From positions 1 through 63,260 of the forward strand of contig JAGIAI010000027.1 in NCBI GenBank assembly GCA_017744935.1: 63,260 bases of DNA, written 5' to 3'. Both the position numbers and the translations under genes were made by a program. Below are positions 12,574 through 24,577 of this stretch, in pieces (the stretch's first letter is position 1; each line of letters begins with the position of its first letter). The notes under the pieces are model-generated. The model did no database searches. It saw only the letters and a program-made list of their open reading frames with translations, and had not been told where the DNA came from. The DNA is from Variovorax sp. GTDB lineage: Bacteria > Pseudomonadota > Gammaproteobacteria > Burkholderiales > Burkholderiaceae_C.

Positions 12574-12577
<4 letters not shown>
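11789..12577 (+). CDS. MscS-like TM-helix-repeat membrane protein
   Basis: An inner-membrane protein of 262 residues with about five hydrophobic segments (roughly residues 14-37, 72-97, 100-125, 150-170 and 177-200). The sequence resembles the conserved TM-helix repeat of mechanosensitive-channel-related proteins (G-W-L-L-A-K near residue 35; F-G-A-Y-F-A-K near 130). The soluble MscS beta domain is absent, so channel activity is uncertain. The last 45 residues are Pro/Arg-rich and encoded across a run of nine C (12505-12513). Its stop overlaps the glgX start by four bases. A membrane protein of this type inside a trehalose operon suggests coupling of osmotic response with compatible-solute metabolism, which is inference. 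Confidence 0.75.
12505..12513 (+). repeat. homopolymeric C9 tract within the MscS-like gene
   Basis: Nine consecutive C residues near the 3' end of the MscS-like gene encode part of its proline-rich tail. A one-base slip would change the last roughly 20 codons and remove the stop/start overlap with glgX. It may be a contingency tract or a sequencing weak point. Confidence 0.6.
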
Positions 12578-14699
<2,122 letters not shown>

Positions 14700-14703
<4 letters not shown>

Positions 14704-16544
14704 GACATATGCACGCCATGCCCTTCGGCGCCGAACCCCTGGTCGGCGGGCGCGGCGTGCGCTTCAGGCTCTGGGCGCCCGGCGTACCCACCGTCGTGCT
14801 CGAATGGTCGCTGGCTGGATCGTGGTGCGATGCCGCGATGAAGCGCGCGCCGGACGGCTGGCACGAATGCGTCGTGTCCGAAGCCGGCGCCGGCGACCGC
14901 TATCGCTACCGCCTGCCGGGCGGCCTGCGCGTGCCAGACCCTGCATCGCGCTACAACCCCGATGACGTGCACGGCCCGAGCGAAGTGGTCGACCCACGCG
15001 AGCACGCATGGTGCGACGGTGAATGGACCGGCCGCGCCTGGAAGGAAGCCGTGATCTACGAGATGCACGTCGGCGCCTTCACGCCCGAGGGCACCTTCAA
15101 GGCAGCGCAGCGACGCCTCGCAGATCTCGCCGCACTCGGCATCACGGCGATCGAGCTGATGCCACTCGCCGACTTTCCCGGAAAACGCAACTGGGGCTAT
15201 GACGGCGTGCTGCCCTTCGCGCCGGACGCCACGTACGGAACGCCTGCGGAACTCAAGGCCTTTGTCGATTCGGCCCACGGGCTGGGTCTCATGGTGCTGA
15301 TCGACGTGGTCTACAACCACTTCGGACCGGAAGGCAACTATCTGCATGTGTACTGCCCGGAGTTCTTCAATCCGGAGCGGCGGACTCCATGGGGCCCGGC
15401 AATCCACTTCGACGGGCCGGGCTCGCGCACCGTGCGCGACTTCTTCGTGCACAACGCGCTCTACTGGGTCGAGGAATATCGCTTCGACGGCCTGCGCATG
15501 GACGCGGTGCATGCGATCCACGACACCTCCGCGACGCCCATCGTGGAGGAGATCTGCACCGCGCTGCACAAGGGCCCCGGTCGCCATCGCGAGATCCATG
15601 TGGTGCTGGAGAACGACCGCAACGAGGCGCACCGGCTCGAAATCGACCTCGACGGTGCACCCATTGCCGCGACCGCGCAATGGAACGACGACCTGCATCA
15701 CGCCGCCCACGTGCTGCTGACCGGCGAGACCGACGGCTACTACGCCGACTATGCGCAACGGCCGCTGGAGCAGTTCGGGCTCGCGCTCGCGCAGGGGTTC
15801 ATCTACACCGGGCAGCCTTCGCGCTTCCGCGACGGCGAATCCCGCGGCGAGCCCTGCGACCATCTGCCACCGGCCGCCTTCGTCTCCTTCCTGCAGACGC
15901 ATGACCAGGTCGGAAACCGCGCGTTCGGCGAGCGCATCGACTCGCTCACCGACCCCGCGCGTCTGCTCGCGGCGCGCGCGTGCGTGCTGCTCTCGCCGCA
16001 CACGCCGATGCTCTTCATGGGCGAGGAATACGGCGCGAAGACACCCTTCCAGTACTTCTGCGATTTCGGACCCGAGCTGGCCTCAGCCGTGGCCGCCGGT
16101 CGACGGGAAGAGTTCGGCGGCTTCGCTTCGTTCTCGAACGATGGGAAGAAGCGGACCATTCCGGACCCGAACGACGAGGCGACGTTCCTCGCATCGCGAC
16201 TCGACGAAGCCGAGCACTCCGCCGGCGGGCACGCAGAGGCCCTGCGCGAAATCGGCGCACTGCTCGTGCTCCGGCAGCTCGAACTGGTGCCGCGCTTCGG
16301 AAACGGCACCCGCGTACAGAGCTGGTCCTGCGAGGGCGATGCGTTGCGCATTGTGTGGAAGCTCGACGACGGACACACCCTGCATCTCATCGCCAACTTC
16401 GGCAAGACGACCGGTCGGGTCGCGTGGCCCCCGGGACGCATCATCCACATGCTGCGGGCGACGGAGGCACCCGGCGACAGCGTGCTGATCCAGTTGCTGC
16501 CGGGCGGCGTGTGCGCATCGATCGACGAGGCACCGCATGAATGA
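14700..16544 (+). CDS. treZ: malto-oligosyltrehalose trehalohydrolase
   Basis: Cleaves trehalose from malto-oligosyltrehalose, the second step of the TreYZ pathway. 614 residues, GH13_10, with an N-terminal beta-sandwich domain (about 1-105). Catalytic residues are Asp268 (L-R-M-D-A-V-H-A-I), Glu304 (V-L-E-N-D) and Asp402 (Q-T-H-D-Q-V-G-N-R). The last two motifs separate TreZ from branching enzymes. The ATG overlaps the glgX stop by four bases, and the end of the gene overlaps the malQ/treY fusion by eight bases. Trehalose made here can be exported to osmoprotection or passed to TreS-Mak-GlgE, making the pathway reversible in direction. Confidence 0.94.
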
Positions 16545-19500
16545 GTCGTCCCCCCTTCCATCGCACGAGGTGGAAGCGCTTCTCTCGCTCTGCCGGCGCC
16601 ACGGCATCGCCACCGACTACGTGGATGCTTTCGGACATCGGCATGACGTCTCGCACGAGGCGCTTGCGACGCTGCTCGCCGATGCGGGCTTCGTCGCGGA
16701 CATGCCCTTTGCCGCTGCGCAAGCGAACGCCGATCGAGACGCATGGCGCCATCCCCTCCCGCCGGTGCAGGTCGTCGTCTTCGGTACCGACGGATTCGCG
16801 ATCGAGATTCGCCTGCCCGCCCAGCTCGCGCACTTCAAATGGCGCGTGGTGGACGAAAGCGGCGTGTTCCACGAAGGCGCGGTGCGCACCGAGCGGCTGG
16901 AGGTCATCGACCGCGCGACCTTCGGCGACGAGGCCTACACGCACTACCGCCTGCCGCTCACGCTCGCGCTGCCGGAGGGTTATCACCGCCTGAGCCTCGT
17001 CGGCTTTCCCGGCGAGACCCTGCTGGTCAGCGCACCGGAGCGATGCCATCAGCCCGATGCGCTGCAGGACGATGCGCGCGTCTGGGGATTCACGCTTCAG
17101 CTCTACGGGCTGCGCTCGCGCCGGAACTGGGGCATCGGCGACTTCAGCGATCTCGCGGACTTTGCCGAACATGCTGCGCGCGAAGGCGCCGATGTGGTGG
17201 GGCTCAACCCGCTGCATGCGCTGTTCCCGCACAACCCCCTGCACATCAGCCCGTACAGCCCGTCGTCTCGCGCGCAGCTGAACGTTCTCTACATCGACGT
17301 GGAGACGGTGCCGGACTTTCGCGATTGCGCCCCGGCCCGCGAGCGCGCGCAATCGCCGGCCTTCCAGGCGAGGCTGTCGGCGCTGCGCGCTGCCACATTG
17401 ATCGACCATCCCGGTGTGGCCGCCGCCAAGCACGAGGTGCTGCGCTTGCTGTACTCGCACTTCCGCGGACGCCAACCGGCCGATGCCGAAGCGACCGCCT
17501 TCGCGCGCTTCCGCGAAAGCGGCGGTGAGGCACTGCACCAGCATGCGCTCTTCGAGGCCCTGCAGGCGCACTTCCATGCGGTCGATGCCGGCATCTGGGG
17601 TTGGCCCGAATGGCCCGCGGAATTCCGCGATCCGTCGTCATCCGCGGTGGCCCGCTTCGCGGTCGAGCACGCGGAGCATGTCGGCTACTACGAGTACCTG
17701 CAATGGCAGTCCGCGCGACAGCTCGAAGCCGCGGGCGAAAGAGCGAAAGCCGCCGGCATGGGCCTGGGGCTCTATCTTGACCTGGCGGTCTCGGTTGATC
17801 GCGCGGGTTCGGACGCATGGCGCCATCGCCGCACCTTCGCGCTCGCCGCGCGCGTCGGCGCACCACCCGACGCGTTCAATCCGCAGGGACAGGACTGGGG
17901 GCTTCCTCCCCTGCGACCCGATCGCCTGCGCGCGTCGCAATACCGCATCTTCATCGAGGCCCTGCGCGCCAACATGCGCGGCGCCGGCGCGATCCGCATC
18001 GACCACGTGATGATGCTCATGCGGCTCTTCTGGATTCCTGCGCAGGGCACCGCGCGCGACGGCACGTATGTGGGGTATCCGGTCGAGGAGCTGTTCGCGA
18101 TCCTCGCGCTCGAAAGCCGGCGCCACCGATGCCTCGTGATCGGCGAAGACCTCGGCACCGTGCCCGAATCGATGCGCGAGACGCTGAGCCGCTACGGCGT
18201 GCTGTCCTATCGGTTGCTGTACTTCGAACGCGATGGGGCAGGTCGATTCCGCGGCCCGGCGGAGTATCCGCGCCAGGCCGTCGCCGCCGTAAGCACGCAC
18301 GACCTGCCCCCGCTCGCGGGGTGGTGGTCTGCGCATGACCTGAAGGAGCGGCAAGCACTCGGCCTGATCGACGACACCGCGCTCGAACGCCTGCGCAACG
18401 AACGCCGTCACGACCGGCACCGCCTGCTCGAAGCGGTGCGCGCCGACGGCCGCGAATCGCTGCATGACACCGGCGATGCCGAATCGCCGCTCGGCGCCGA
18501 CGATGCGAGCGCGTTGCACGCCTTTCTCGCCCGCGCGCCCTGCAGCCTGATGATGGCGCAGCTCGAAGATGCGCTGGCGCAGATCGAGCAGCCCAACCTC
18601 CCAGGCACCACAGTCGAGCATCCGAACTGGCGGCGCAAGTACGCGTTGCCCGTCGAGACGCTGTGGGACGCGGAGACGATGCGCAAGCTTGGCGCAGCGA
18701 TGGTGCGAATCCGGCCGCAGCCTGACCGCACTGCTGTGGAACGTGGCCGCGCACCGGCGCGCGTGCCCCGCGCGACCTACCGCCTGCAGCTGCACGGCGG
18801 GTTCACCTTCGACGACGCGGTGTGCATCGTTCCCTACCTCGCGAGCCTCGGCATCAGCCACGTCTATTGCTCCCCGATCCATCGCGCGCGACCGGGCAGC
18901 ATGCACGGCTACGACGTGGTGGCGCACGACGAGATCAATCCCGAGCTCGGCGGCATGCCGGCGTTCGAGCGCTTCACGCAGGCCTTGCGACGGCACCGCA
19001 TGAGCCAGCTCATCGACCTCGTGCCGAACCACATGGGCGTGCTCGGCACCGACAACCGCTGGTGGATGGACGTGCTCGAGCATGGCGTGTCATCGCGCTA
19101 TGCACGGCACTTCGACATCGACTGGCATTCCCCCACGCCCGGACTCCTCGGCAAGGTGCTGGTGCCTGTGCTCGGCGCGCCGTATGGCGAAGTGCTGGAG
19201 CGCGGCGAGCTGCGCCTGGAATGGAATGCGGCCGAAGGCGCATTCGGCATCGGCTACTACGACCACCGCTTCCCGCTCGCGCCCAGGAGTCACGCCGCCA
19301 TCATCGAACGCGCGGTACGCCTATGCCGCGAGGACTGCGGCGACCTGTCGCTGGTGAACGGCATCGCCTGGGCATTCCGCGAGTTGCCCTCTTCACCGCC
19401 CGCCTCGCGCGACGGATGGGAAGAACGCGAACGCGACCGGCAGCGCCTGAAAGCGCAGCTCGCGACACTGGCCGCCGGGCGGCCCGCGATCGCACAGGCT

Positions 19501-21651
19501 ATCGCCGAGGCTGTCGACGAGTTCAATGCGCCCCGCCAGAAAGATGCCCTTCACGCGCTGATCGACGCCCAGTCGTACCGGCTCGCCTACTGGCGCACCG
19601 CAGCGGACGAGATCAACTACCGCCGCTTCTTCGACGTGAACGAGCTCGCGGCATTGCGCACCGAGCGCGAAGCTGTCTTCGAAGCCACGCATGCGCTCGC
19701 GCTCGACCTCGCGGCGCGCGGCTGGGTCGACGGGTTGCGCATCGACCACCCGGACGGGTTGCTGGACCCGGCGCAGTACTTCCAGCGTCTGCAGGACGGC
19801 TTCGCGCTGCGCTGCGGAGAGGCCAAGGGCGTGACCGGCGCGGACGGACGCCCATCACGACCGCTCTACGTGGTGGCGGAGAAGATCGCCGCACCGCACG
19901 AGGAAGTGCCTGAGACGTGGGCCATCCACGGCACCACCGGCTATCGCTTCGCCAATGTGGCGAACGCGGTGCTCGTCGAGCAACGATCGGGCCGCCGTCT
20001 CGAGAGGATCTGGCGCGCATTCACCGGAACCGGCGAGCGCTTCGACGAAGTGGTGAGGCAGGCCAAACAGGAGGTGGTGCGCGGCGCGCTCGCCTCCGAT
20101 CTCGAAGTGCTCGCGCTCACGCTGCTGCGCATCGCGAAGAGCAGCCGGCGCAGTTGCGACTACACGCTCAACACGCTGCGCGAGATCATCGCGACCGTGG
20201 CCGCGTGCCTTGGCGTCTACCGCACCTACAACACCGATGCATCGACCGTGCAGGACCGCCACTACGTCGACCAGGCCGTCGAGGCGGCGCGCGAGAGGCT
20301 CCAGTTGCCGGAGGATTCGGTGTTCGGGTTCGTCCGCAACGCCTTGCTCGGCCATGCGCCGGAGGGCTCCGACACCGCCGTGGCACGCATGGCAGTGCGA
20401 TTCGCGCGGCGCTTCCAGCAGTTCAGTGCGCCCGCGGCCGCCAAGGGCGTGGAAGACACCGCGTTCTATCGCTACTTTCCGCTGAGTTCGCTCAACGAAG
20501 TCGGCGGCGAACCCGACCACATCGGCATGTCGCTTGCCGAGTTTCACGAAGCCAGCGGCGACCGCCAGCGACGCTGGCCGCACACGATGCTCGCCACCTC
20601 CACGCACGACAACAAGCGCTCGGAGGACGTTCGCCTGCGCATCGACGTGCTCTCTGAATGCCCCGCGCTCTGGCGTCTCGCGCTGCGCCGCTGGAGGTCG
20701 ATGAATGCGCCGCACCGGGGGGTGGTCTCGGCGATGCACGAGTACCTGCTCTACCAGACGCTGCTCGGGACCATGGACCCGGTCGAACTCGACGCAGCCG
20801 CGCACGAGGCCTACATCGATCGCATCGAGCGCTACATGCTCAAGGCCGCGCGCGAAGGCAAGCGAGGCACGTCATGGACACATCCCGATCCGGCCTACGA
20901 GGAATCGCTCGCGCGCTTCGTCTACGGTGTGCTCGCATCGCATCCGGACAACCTGTTTTTGGGTGAAGTGCGCCGCGCGGCGAGTGCACTGGACCGCTAC
21001 GGCGCACTCAACGGCATCAGCCTCGCGCTGCTCAAGTTCTGCTCGCCGGGCGTGCCCGACATCTACCAGGGGTGCGAACTCATCGACCGCAGCCTTGTCG
21101 ACCCGGACAACCGTCGTGCGGTCGACTACGGCCTGAGACAAAGTCGCTTGCAGGAATTGCAGTCCCTTGCATCGCGGGACGACCTGGAGTCCGCCGTGCG
21201 TGGGCTCGTCGACACGCTGAGCGACGGTCGCGCCAAGCTCTGGCTCATCTGGCGGCTGCTGGCGCTGCGCGCACTCGACGCGGAGTTCTTCCGCGAAGGC
21301 AGCTACGAGCCGATCGAAGTGCACGGCCCGCGCGCGCATCATCTCGTGGCCTTCATGCGCAGGTATCGCGGCCGCGTCCTGATTGCGATCGCAGTGCGCT
21401 TCTTCGCCACCCTCGACGGGCCTGCCGTCTGGCGCACGAGCGGCGCCGGCAGCGGCTGGTCCGCGCAAGCGTGGGAAGACGCCGAATTGCATCTGCCGCC
21501 CGGAACCGGCGCGCTGGAATTAGATGATTGCATCACGGGTATCCGCCACGTCGCGCACGGCGGCAGGCTGCCGGTGGCACAGTTGCTTCGCTCCTTTCCG
21601 GGAGCCGCGCTGGTCGGCGGCGAGTCTGCCGGCGCCCGAAACGGTCCGTAG
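16537..21651 (+). CDS. malQ-treY: 4-alpha-glucanotransferase / malto-oligosyltrehalose synthase fusion
   Basis: A 1704-residue two-enzyme protein. Residues 1 to about 725 are a GH77 amylomaltase (MalQ) with Asp489 (I-R-I-D-H), Glu537 (G-E-D-L-G-T-V-P) and Asp589 (S-T-H-D-L-P). Residues from about 740 to 1704 are a GH13_26 malto-oligosyltrehalose synthase (TreY), which turns the reducing end of a maltooligosaccharide into trehalose, with Asp1070 (L-R-I-D-H-P-D-G), Glu1115 (V-A-E-K-I) and Asp1358 (S-T-H-D-N-K-R). Both active sites look intact. Joining MalQ to TreY would let short maltodextrins be elongated to TreY substrates on the same polypeptide. This is the last gene of the operon and overlaps treZ. 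Confidence 0.95.
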   Translation: MNESSPLPSHEVEALLSLCRRHGIATDYVDAFGHRHDVSHEALATLLADAGFVADMPFAAAQANADRDAWRHPLPPVQVVVFGTDGFAIEIRLPAQLAHFKWRVVDESGVFHEGAVRTERLEVIDRATFGDEAYTHYRLPLTLALPEGYHRLSLVGFPGETLLVSAPERCHQPDALQDDARVWGFTLQLYGLRSRRNWGIGDFSDLADFAEHAAREGADVVGLNPLHALFPHNPLHISPYSPSSRAQLNVLYIDVETVPDFRDCAPARERAQSPAFQARLSALRAATLIDHPGVAAAKHEVLRLLYSHFRGRQPADAEATAFARFRESGGEALHQHALFEALQAHFHAVDAGIWGWPEWPAEFRDPSSSAVARFAVEHAEHVGYYEYLQWQSARQLEAAGERAKAAGMGLGLYLDLAVSVDRAGSDAWRHRRTFALAARVGAPPDAFNPQGQDWGLPPLRPDRLRASQYRIFIEALRANMRGAGAIRIDHVMMLMRLFWIPAQGTARDGTYVGYPVEELFAILALESRRHRCLVIGEDLGTVPESMRETLSRYGVLSYRLLYFERDGAGRFRGPAEYPRQAVAAVSTHDLPPLAGWWSAHDLKERQALGLIDDTALERLRNERRHDRHRLLEAVRADGRESLHDTGDAESPLGADDASALHAFLARAPCSLMMAQLEDALAQIEQPNLPGTTVEHPNWRRKYALPVETLWDAETMRKLGAAMVRIRPQPDRTAVERGRAPARVPRATYRLQLHGGFTFDDAVCIVPYLASLGISHVYCSPIHRARPGSMHGYDVVAHDEINPELGGMPAFERFTQALRRHRMSQLIDLVPNHMGVLGTDNRWWMDVLEHGVSSRYARHFDIDWHSPTPGLLGKVLVPVLGAPYGEVLERGELRLEWNAAEGAFGIGYYDHRFPLAPRSHAAIIERAVRLCREDCGDLSLVNGIAWAFRELPSSPPASRDGWEERERDRQRLKAQLATLAAGRPAIAQAIAEAVDEFNAPRQKDALHALIDAQSYRLAYWRTAADEINYRRFFDVNELAALRTEREAVFEATHALALDLAARGWVDGLRIDHPDGLLDPAQYFQRLQDGFALRCGEAKGVTGADGRPSRPLYVVAEKIAAPHEEVPETWAIHGTTGYRFANVANAVLVEQRSGRRLERIWRAFTGTGERFDEVVRQAKQEVVRGALASDLEVLALTLLRIAKSSRRSCDYTLNTLREIIATVAACLGVYRTYNTDASTVQDRHYVDQAVEAARERLQLPEDSVFGFVRNALLGHAPEGSDTAVARMAVRFARRFQQFSAPAAAKGVEDTAFYRYFPLSSLNEVGGEPDHIGMSLAEFHEASGDRQRRWPHTMLATSTHDNKRSEDVRLRIDVLSECPALWRLALRRWRSMNAPHRGVVSAMHEYLLYQTLLGTMDPVELDAAAHEAYIDRIERYMLKAAREGKRGTSWTHPDPAYEESLARFVYGVLASHPDNLFLGEVRRAASALDRYGALNGISLALLKFCSPGVPDIYQGCELIDRSLVDPDNRRAVDYGLRQSRLQELQSLASRDDLESAVRGLVDTLSDGRAKLWLIWRLLALRALDAEFFREGSYEPIEVHGPRAHHLVAFMRRYRGRVLIAIAVRFFATLDGPAVWRTSGAGSGWSAQAWEDAELHLPPGTGALELDDCITGIRHVAHGGRLPVAQLLRSFPGAALVGGESAGARNGP

Positions 21652-21684
21652 GAGACCTCTGACATCCGGACGCGACGACTGCCG

Positions 21685-21707
21685 CTCCAACGCACTGCCG
21701 GTTGGAG
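21685..21707. other. inverted repeat after the trehalose operon
   Basis: CTCCAAC and GTTGGAG face each other around a nine-base loop, 34 bases after the malQ/treY stop. There is no T-run, so this is at best a weak stabilising hairpin or rho-dependent end. Confidence 0.3.
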
Positions 21708-21754
21708 TATCCGGGGTGTTCCAAATACACGGTCAACCAGAGACGGAGACATCC

Positions 21755-22024
21755 ATGGCAGCAGAGGCAATCTATTGCTTCGATACGGCAACGGTGCGGT
21801 TTGCGATCTACCTTGAAAGCGGCGGACGCGTCGTAGCGGAAATCAGCGAAGACCCCTTGAGGGACTTCTTCGGGGCGGACGGCGGCGGCGAGAGCCTGTT
21901 GGAGGCCTACGCGCGGAACGCCGGACTCATCAATACACGGGCAATCGAGCGTCATGTCGCGAGCGGCGGACGCCCGGTGCGTCTTGACTCGTCGGACTTC
22001 GAGCTACTGGAGCACGAGGCCTGA
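21755..22024 (+). CDS. small conserved-looking protein, DUF1488-like (tentative)
   Basis: An 89-residue acidic soluble protein with no signal peptide or membrane segment. The layout (short beta strands with V-R-F near residue 14, then D-P-L-R-D-F-F-G-A-D, ending with S-S-D-F) resembles the small DUF1488 family, but I am not certain. The start at 21755 is preferred because ACGGAGAC lies five bases upstream. It sits just downstream of the trehalose operon and upstream of another small gene. Function unknown. Confidence 0.6.
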   Translation: MAAEAIYCFDTATVRFAIYLESGGRVVAEISEDPLRDFFGADGGGESLLEAYARNAGLINTRAIERHVASGGRPVRLDSSDFELLEHEA

Positions 22025-22141
22025 GGTTTCCGTCTTCATGCTCCCCGCGGAAAAAGCAACCGCGTCGAGCGTGGGGATGCTCTGGTGTTGCCCACAACAC
22101 CGCGCGAAGATTGCTGCGTTGCAGCAAGAGCCAACCGCGCG

Positions 22142-22372
22142 ATGAAACGAAAGGCACCGACAGAACGAATCCCCGTGACCGACCAAGTCGGAAAGCGGCA
22201 TGTCGTCTTGCGATACGCGGAAGTGGAAACGAACGCGGCCCCAGGGAAGCAACCGCGGACGGCGGAGGTCATCGAGTACCGCCTCGAAGCAGGCCGCAGC
22301 GTCATGCGCACAGGCGCCGACACCTTTCAGACGGCCGATGGACTCCTCATGCTGAAAGTCCTGGAGCCGTAG
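22142..22372 (+). CDS. small protein of unknown function
   Basis: A 76-residue basic protein with mixed strand and helix character and no recognisable motif (V-G-K-R-H-V-V-L-R-Y near residue 16; M-L-K-V-L at the end). The ATG at 22142 is chosen, although the ribosome binding site is weak; a GTG at 22085 in the same frame is an alternative. It ends 34 bases before the convergent secreted hydrolase. Codon use resembles its neighbours, which favours a real gene. Confidence 0.5.
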   Translation: MKRKAPTERIPVTDQVGKRHVVLRYAEVETNAAPGKQPRTAEVIEYRLEAGRSVMRTGADTFQTADGLLMLKVLEP

Positions 22373-22405
22373 GCCCGGCTCCAGGCATCCTCGGCAGCCC
22401 GCTCA

Positions 22406-24577
22406 TCAAGGCAGGAAGTTGAGCGTCTCCGGCAACGGCGGCACCACAGGCATCTCGAACACCGAACCGACCCCGTCGGGATCGATCACCAACGCACCAT
22501 CGGTCGCAAAGAACAGCGCGATCTGCGTTTGCGCCGCGACGGCAAACGGAGCGGCCTTCGGGATGCCGATGTTGGTGAGGAAGGTATGCGGGTTCTTGGG
22601 GATCGCCTCGCTCGTTGCGGCAAAGGCCAGGTCGTTGCGGAAGTACAGGGCACGGTCCGCGAGTTGCCCGGCGCGAAGAATCGCGGTGGCCGTCGGGTTG
22701 GGCACCGTCTGGTCACCCTTGGCGAACTGCACGATCACCGGCTTGGCCGCGTTGCCCGGCAGCGGCTGCCGGCGGATGTACGGCGCATACGACACCGGAT
22801 TGCCCGCCTGCTGCGCCCACACGTTGTGTTCGAGTACCACCTGGATCGCGTCGGCGCCCGGCACGTTGTTCACCAGCGGAGACTGGTCGCGCAGCGGCAT
22901 GTTCTCGTTGAAGTTCAGGTTGAAGGGCACCGGCACGTTCGGCGTCGGCGGCAGGTTGAGCAGTTGCGGCACGCGCGTGGCAAGCGCCACCGCCGTCAGC
23001 ACGCGGAACTGGCCCAGACGCGCCACTTCAGTGATCGAGCCGCCCGGCACATTGGGCACACCGGCCCTCACCGAGCCTTCCATGCCGAGGAAGATCGTGC
23101 CGTAGATGCCGCCGAAGGATTGGCCGGCGTAGTAGATGCGAGTCCTGTCGATGTCGACCGAGCCGTCGCCGTCGATGTCGATGCCGGCCTGGATCTGTCG
23201 CACCAGTTGCATCAGGTCGACCACCGTCTGGCGCAGGCCGTCACGGCTGGACACGAGCGACAACGCACCGACAGCGCCCACGCCTTCCGTCGAATCGATC
23301 GTGCCGTTGCCGTCCTGGTCGAAGCCCCTGCCGCCCGAGGGCACGACAACCGGCGCTCCCGTCTTGGGCAGCACGTTGAGCGTGCCCAGCGGGCCGCCGC
23401 CATGACCGACGACGCTGATCGCCATCGTCGCGATGCCCTTCGACGCGAAGGTCGACGCCACGGTCCACGGTGCGCCATACATGCTGTCGGTGAAGCCGTG
23501 GCCGAAGATCGCAACCGGCCACCCGTTCGCCGGCCGTTGGCCGCTCGGCAGGAACACCTCGACCAGCAGGTCGTTGCTCGACTGCGGCAGCGGTTGGCCG
23601 ATCAGCGTCCCCGTGGGAGGAATCACCCGAGCCGCATTCAGGTAGTTGGGCGAGCGAAACGTGCCGAAGGCCACGCGCCCCACCGACCCGGGAAAGACTT
23701 CGAGCGCCGACAGCGGCACGGCCGAGGGCGTGAAGGAAGGCGCCGTCCCGGTCTGCTGCGACCACTGGATGCCGGCGAGGCTCGTCACCGGGAACACCGC
23801 GCGCGTGGTGCCGTTGTTGCCGATCATGAAGTTCACCGGACCCGGAGTGACGCTGCGGAGCTGATGACGGATCTTGAACAGATCGGCGCTGATGCTCTGC
23901 GTCGTGAACAGGCTCAGCGCGACCACGCTGTTCGCGTTCGTGCGGACCGCGCGGTCGGCATCTCGCAGCGTGCCGAGATAGTCCGTCAGGCCACGGTCCT
24001 GCGCCTGTTCGCGCCCGAGCCCTCCGCGCAGCTTTGCAAACGGCCCTGCGTCAAGACGATCACCGGACTTGTCGCGAATGCCGTCAGTGATGACGATCAC
24101 ATAGCGCGAGTGCTCCTGCAGCAGCTCATCAGATTCGACCACCAACATCTTGTCTGCAGCATTCCACGCGACCTGGTTGATGCCGACCTTCTGGCCGAAG
24201 CCCGCACCCGAGAGCGTGTCGCCGAGGTTCACGAGGTAGAGCGTCTTGCTGTTGACGGTGCTCAGGTCGATGTCGCCGGTGAAGGGCACCGTGATGCGCG
24301 GCTGCGTGTTGAACCCGTCGAGCGTGTTGAGCACATCGATGTCCGCGCAGTCCGACACCCTGACTGTGCAGTCAGGTTTCGGAAGATTCACGCGCTTGAA
24401 AGTGTTCTGTGTCCAGTCCGGCACCGTGAAGCGGTCGCTCGGGAAAGGCGCTGTCGTCGGGCTGGAGAAATCCACCTTCACGCTGACCCCGGCGGCCAGT
24501 GCAAAGGCCGGCATCGCGGCCAGTGCGGCCAGCAACAGTGGTGCACGCCCGGCCCGGGCCTTCTGTCGATCCTGCAT
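22406..24577 (-). CDS. large secreted alpha/beta hydrolase (lipase/esterase-like) with EF-hand-like loops
   Basis: A 723-residue exported protein with a Sec signal peptide (hydrophobic about residues 13-28, ending A-L-A-A). The C-terminal half is an alpha/beta hydrolase: an oxyanion-type I-F-G-H-G motif and the nucleophile elbow G-Q-S-F-G-G with Ser487. The N-terminal half (about 30-330) is beta-rich and probably a secretion or binding domain. Between the H-G motif and the nucleophile are two calcium-loop sequences: a full EF-hand pattern at 420-431 (D-x-D-x-N-G-x-x-D-x-x-E) and a second at 467-478 that lacks the final Glu. The start follows GAGGAGAC. Substrate unknown; lipase, esterase or depolymerase are all possible. 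Confidence 0.75.
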   Translation of the reverse strand: MQDRQKARAGRAPLLLAALAAMPAFALAAGVSVKVDFSSPTTAPFPSDRFTVPDWTQNTFKRVNLPKPDCTVRVSDCADIDVLNTLDGFNTQPRITVPFTGDIDLSTVNSKTLYLVNLGDTLSGAGFGQKVGINQVAWNAADKMLVVESDELLQEHSRYVIVITDGIRDKSGDRLDAGPFAKLRGGLGREQAQDRGLTDYLGTLRDADRAVRTNANSVVALSLFTTQSISADLFKIRHQLRSVTPGPVNFMIGNNGTTRAVFPVTSLAGIQWSQQTGTAPSFTPSAVPLSALEVFPGSVGRVAFGTFRSPNYLNAARVIPPTGTLIGQPLPQSSNDLLVEVFLPSGQRPANGWPVAIFGHGFTDSMYGAPWTVASTFASKGIATMAISVVGHGGGPLGTLNVLPKTGAPVVVPSGGRGFDQDGNGTIDSTEGVGAVGALSLVSSRDGLRQTVVDLMQLVRQIQAGIDIDGDGSVDIDRTRIYYAGQSFGGIYGTIFLGMEGSVRAGVPNVPGGSITEVARLGQFRVLTAVALATRVPQLLNLPPTPNVPVPFNLNFNENMPLRDQSPLVNNVPGADAIQVVLEHNVWAQQAGNPVSYAPYIRRQPLPGNAAKPVIVQFAKGDQTVPNPTATAILRAGQLADRALYFRNDLAFAATSEAIPKNPHTFLTNIGIPKAAPFAVAAQTQIALFFATDGALVIDPDGVGSVFEMPVVPPLPETLNFLP

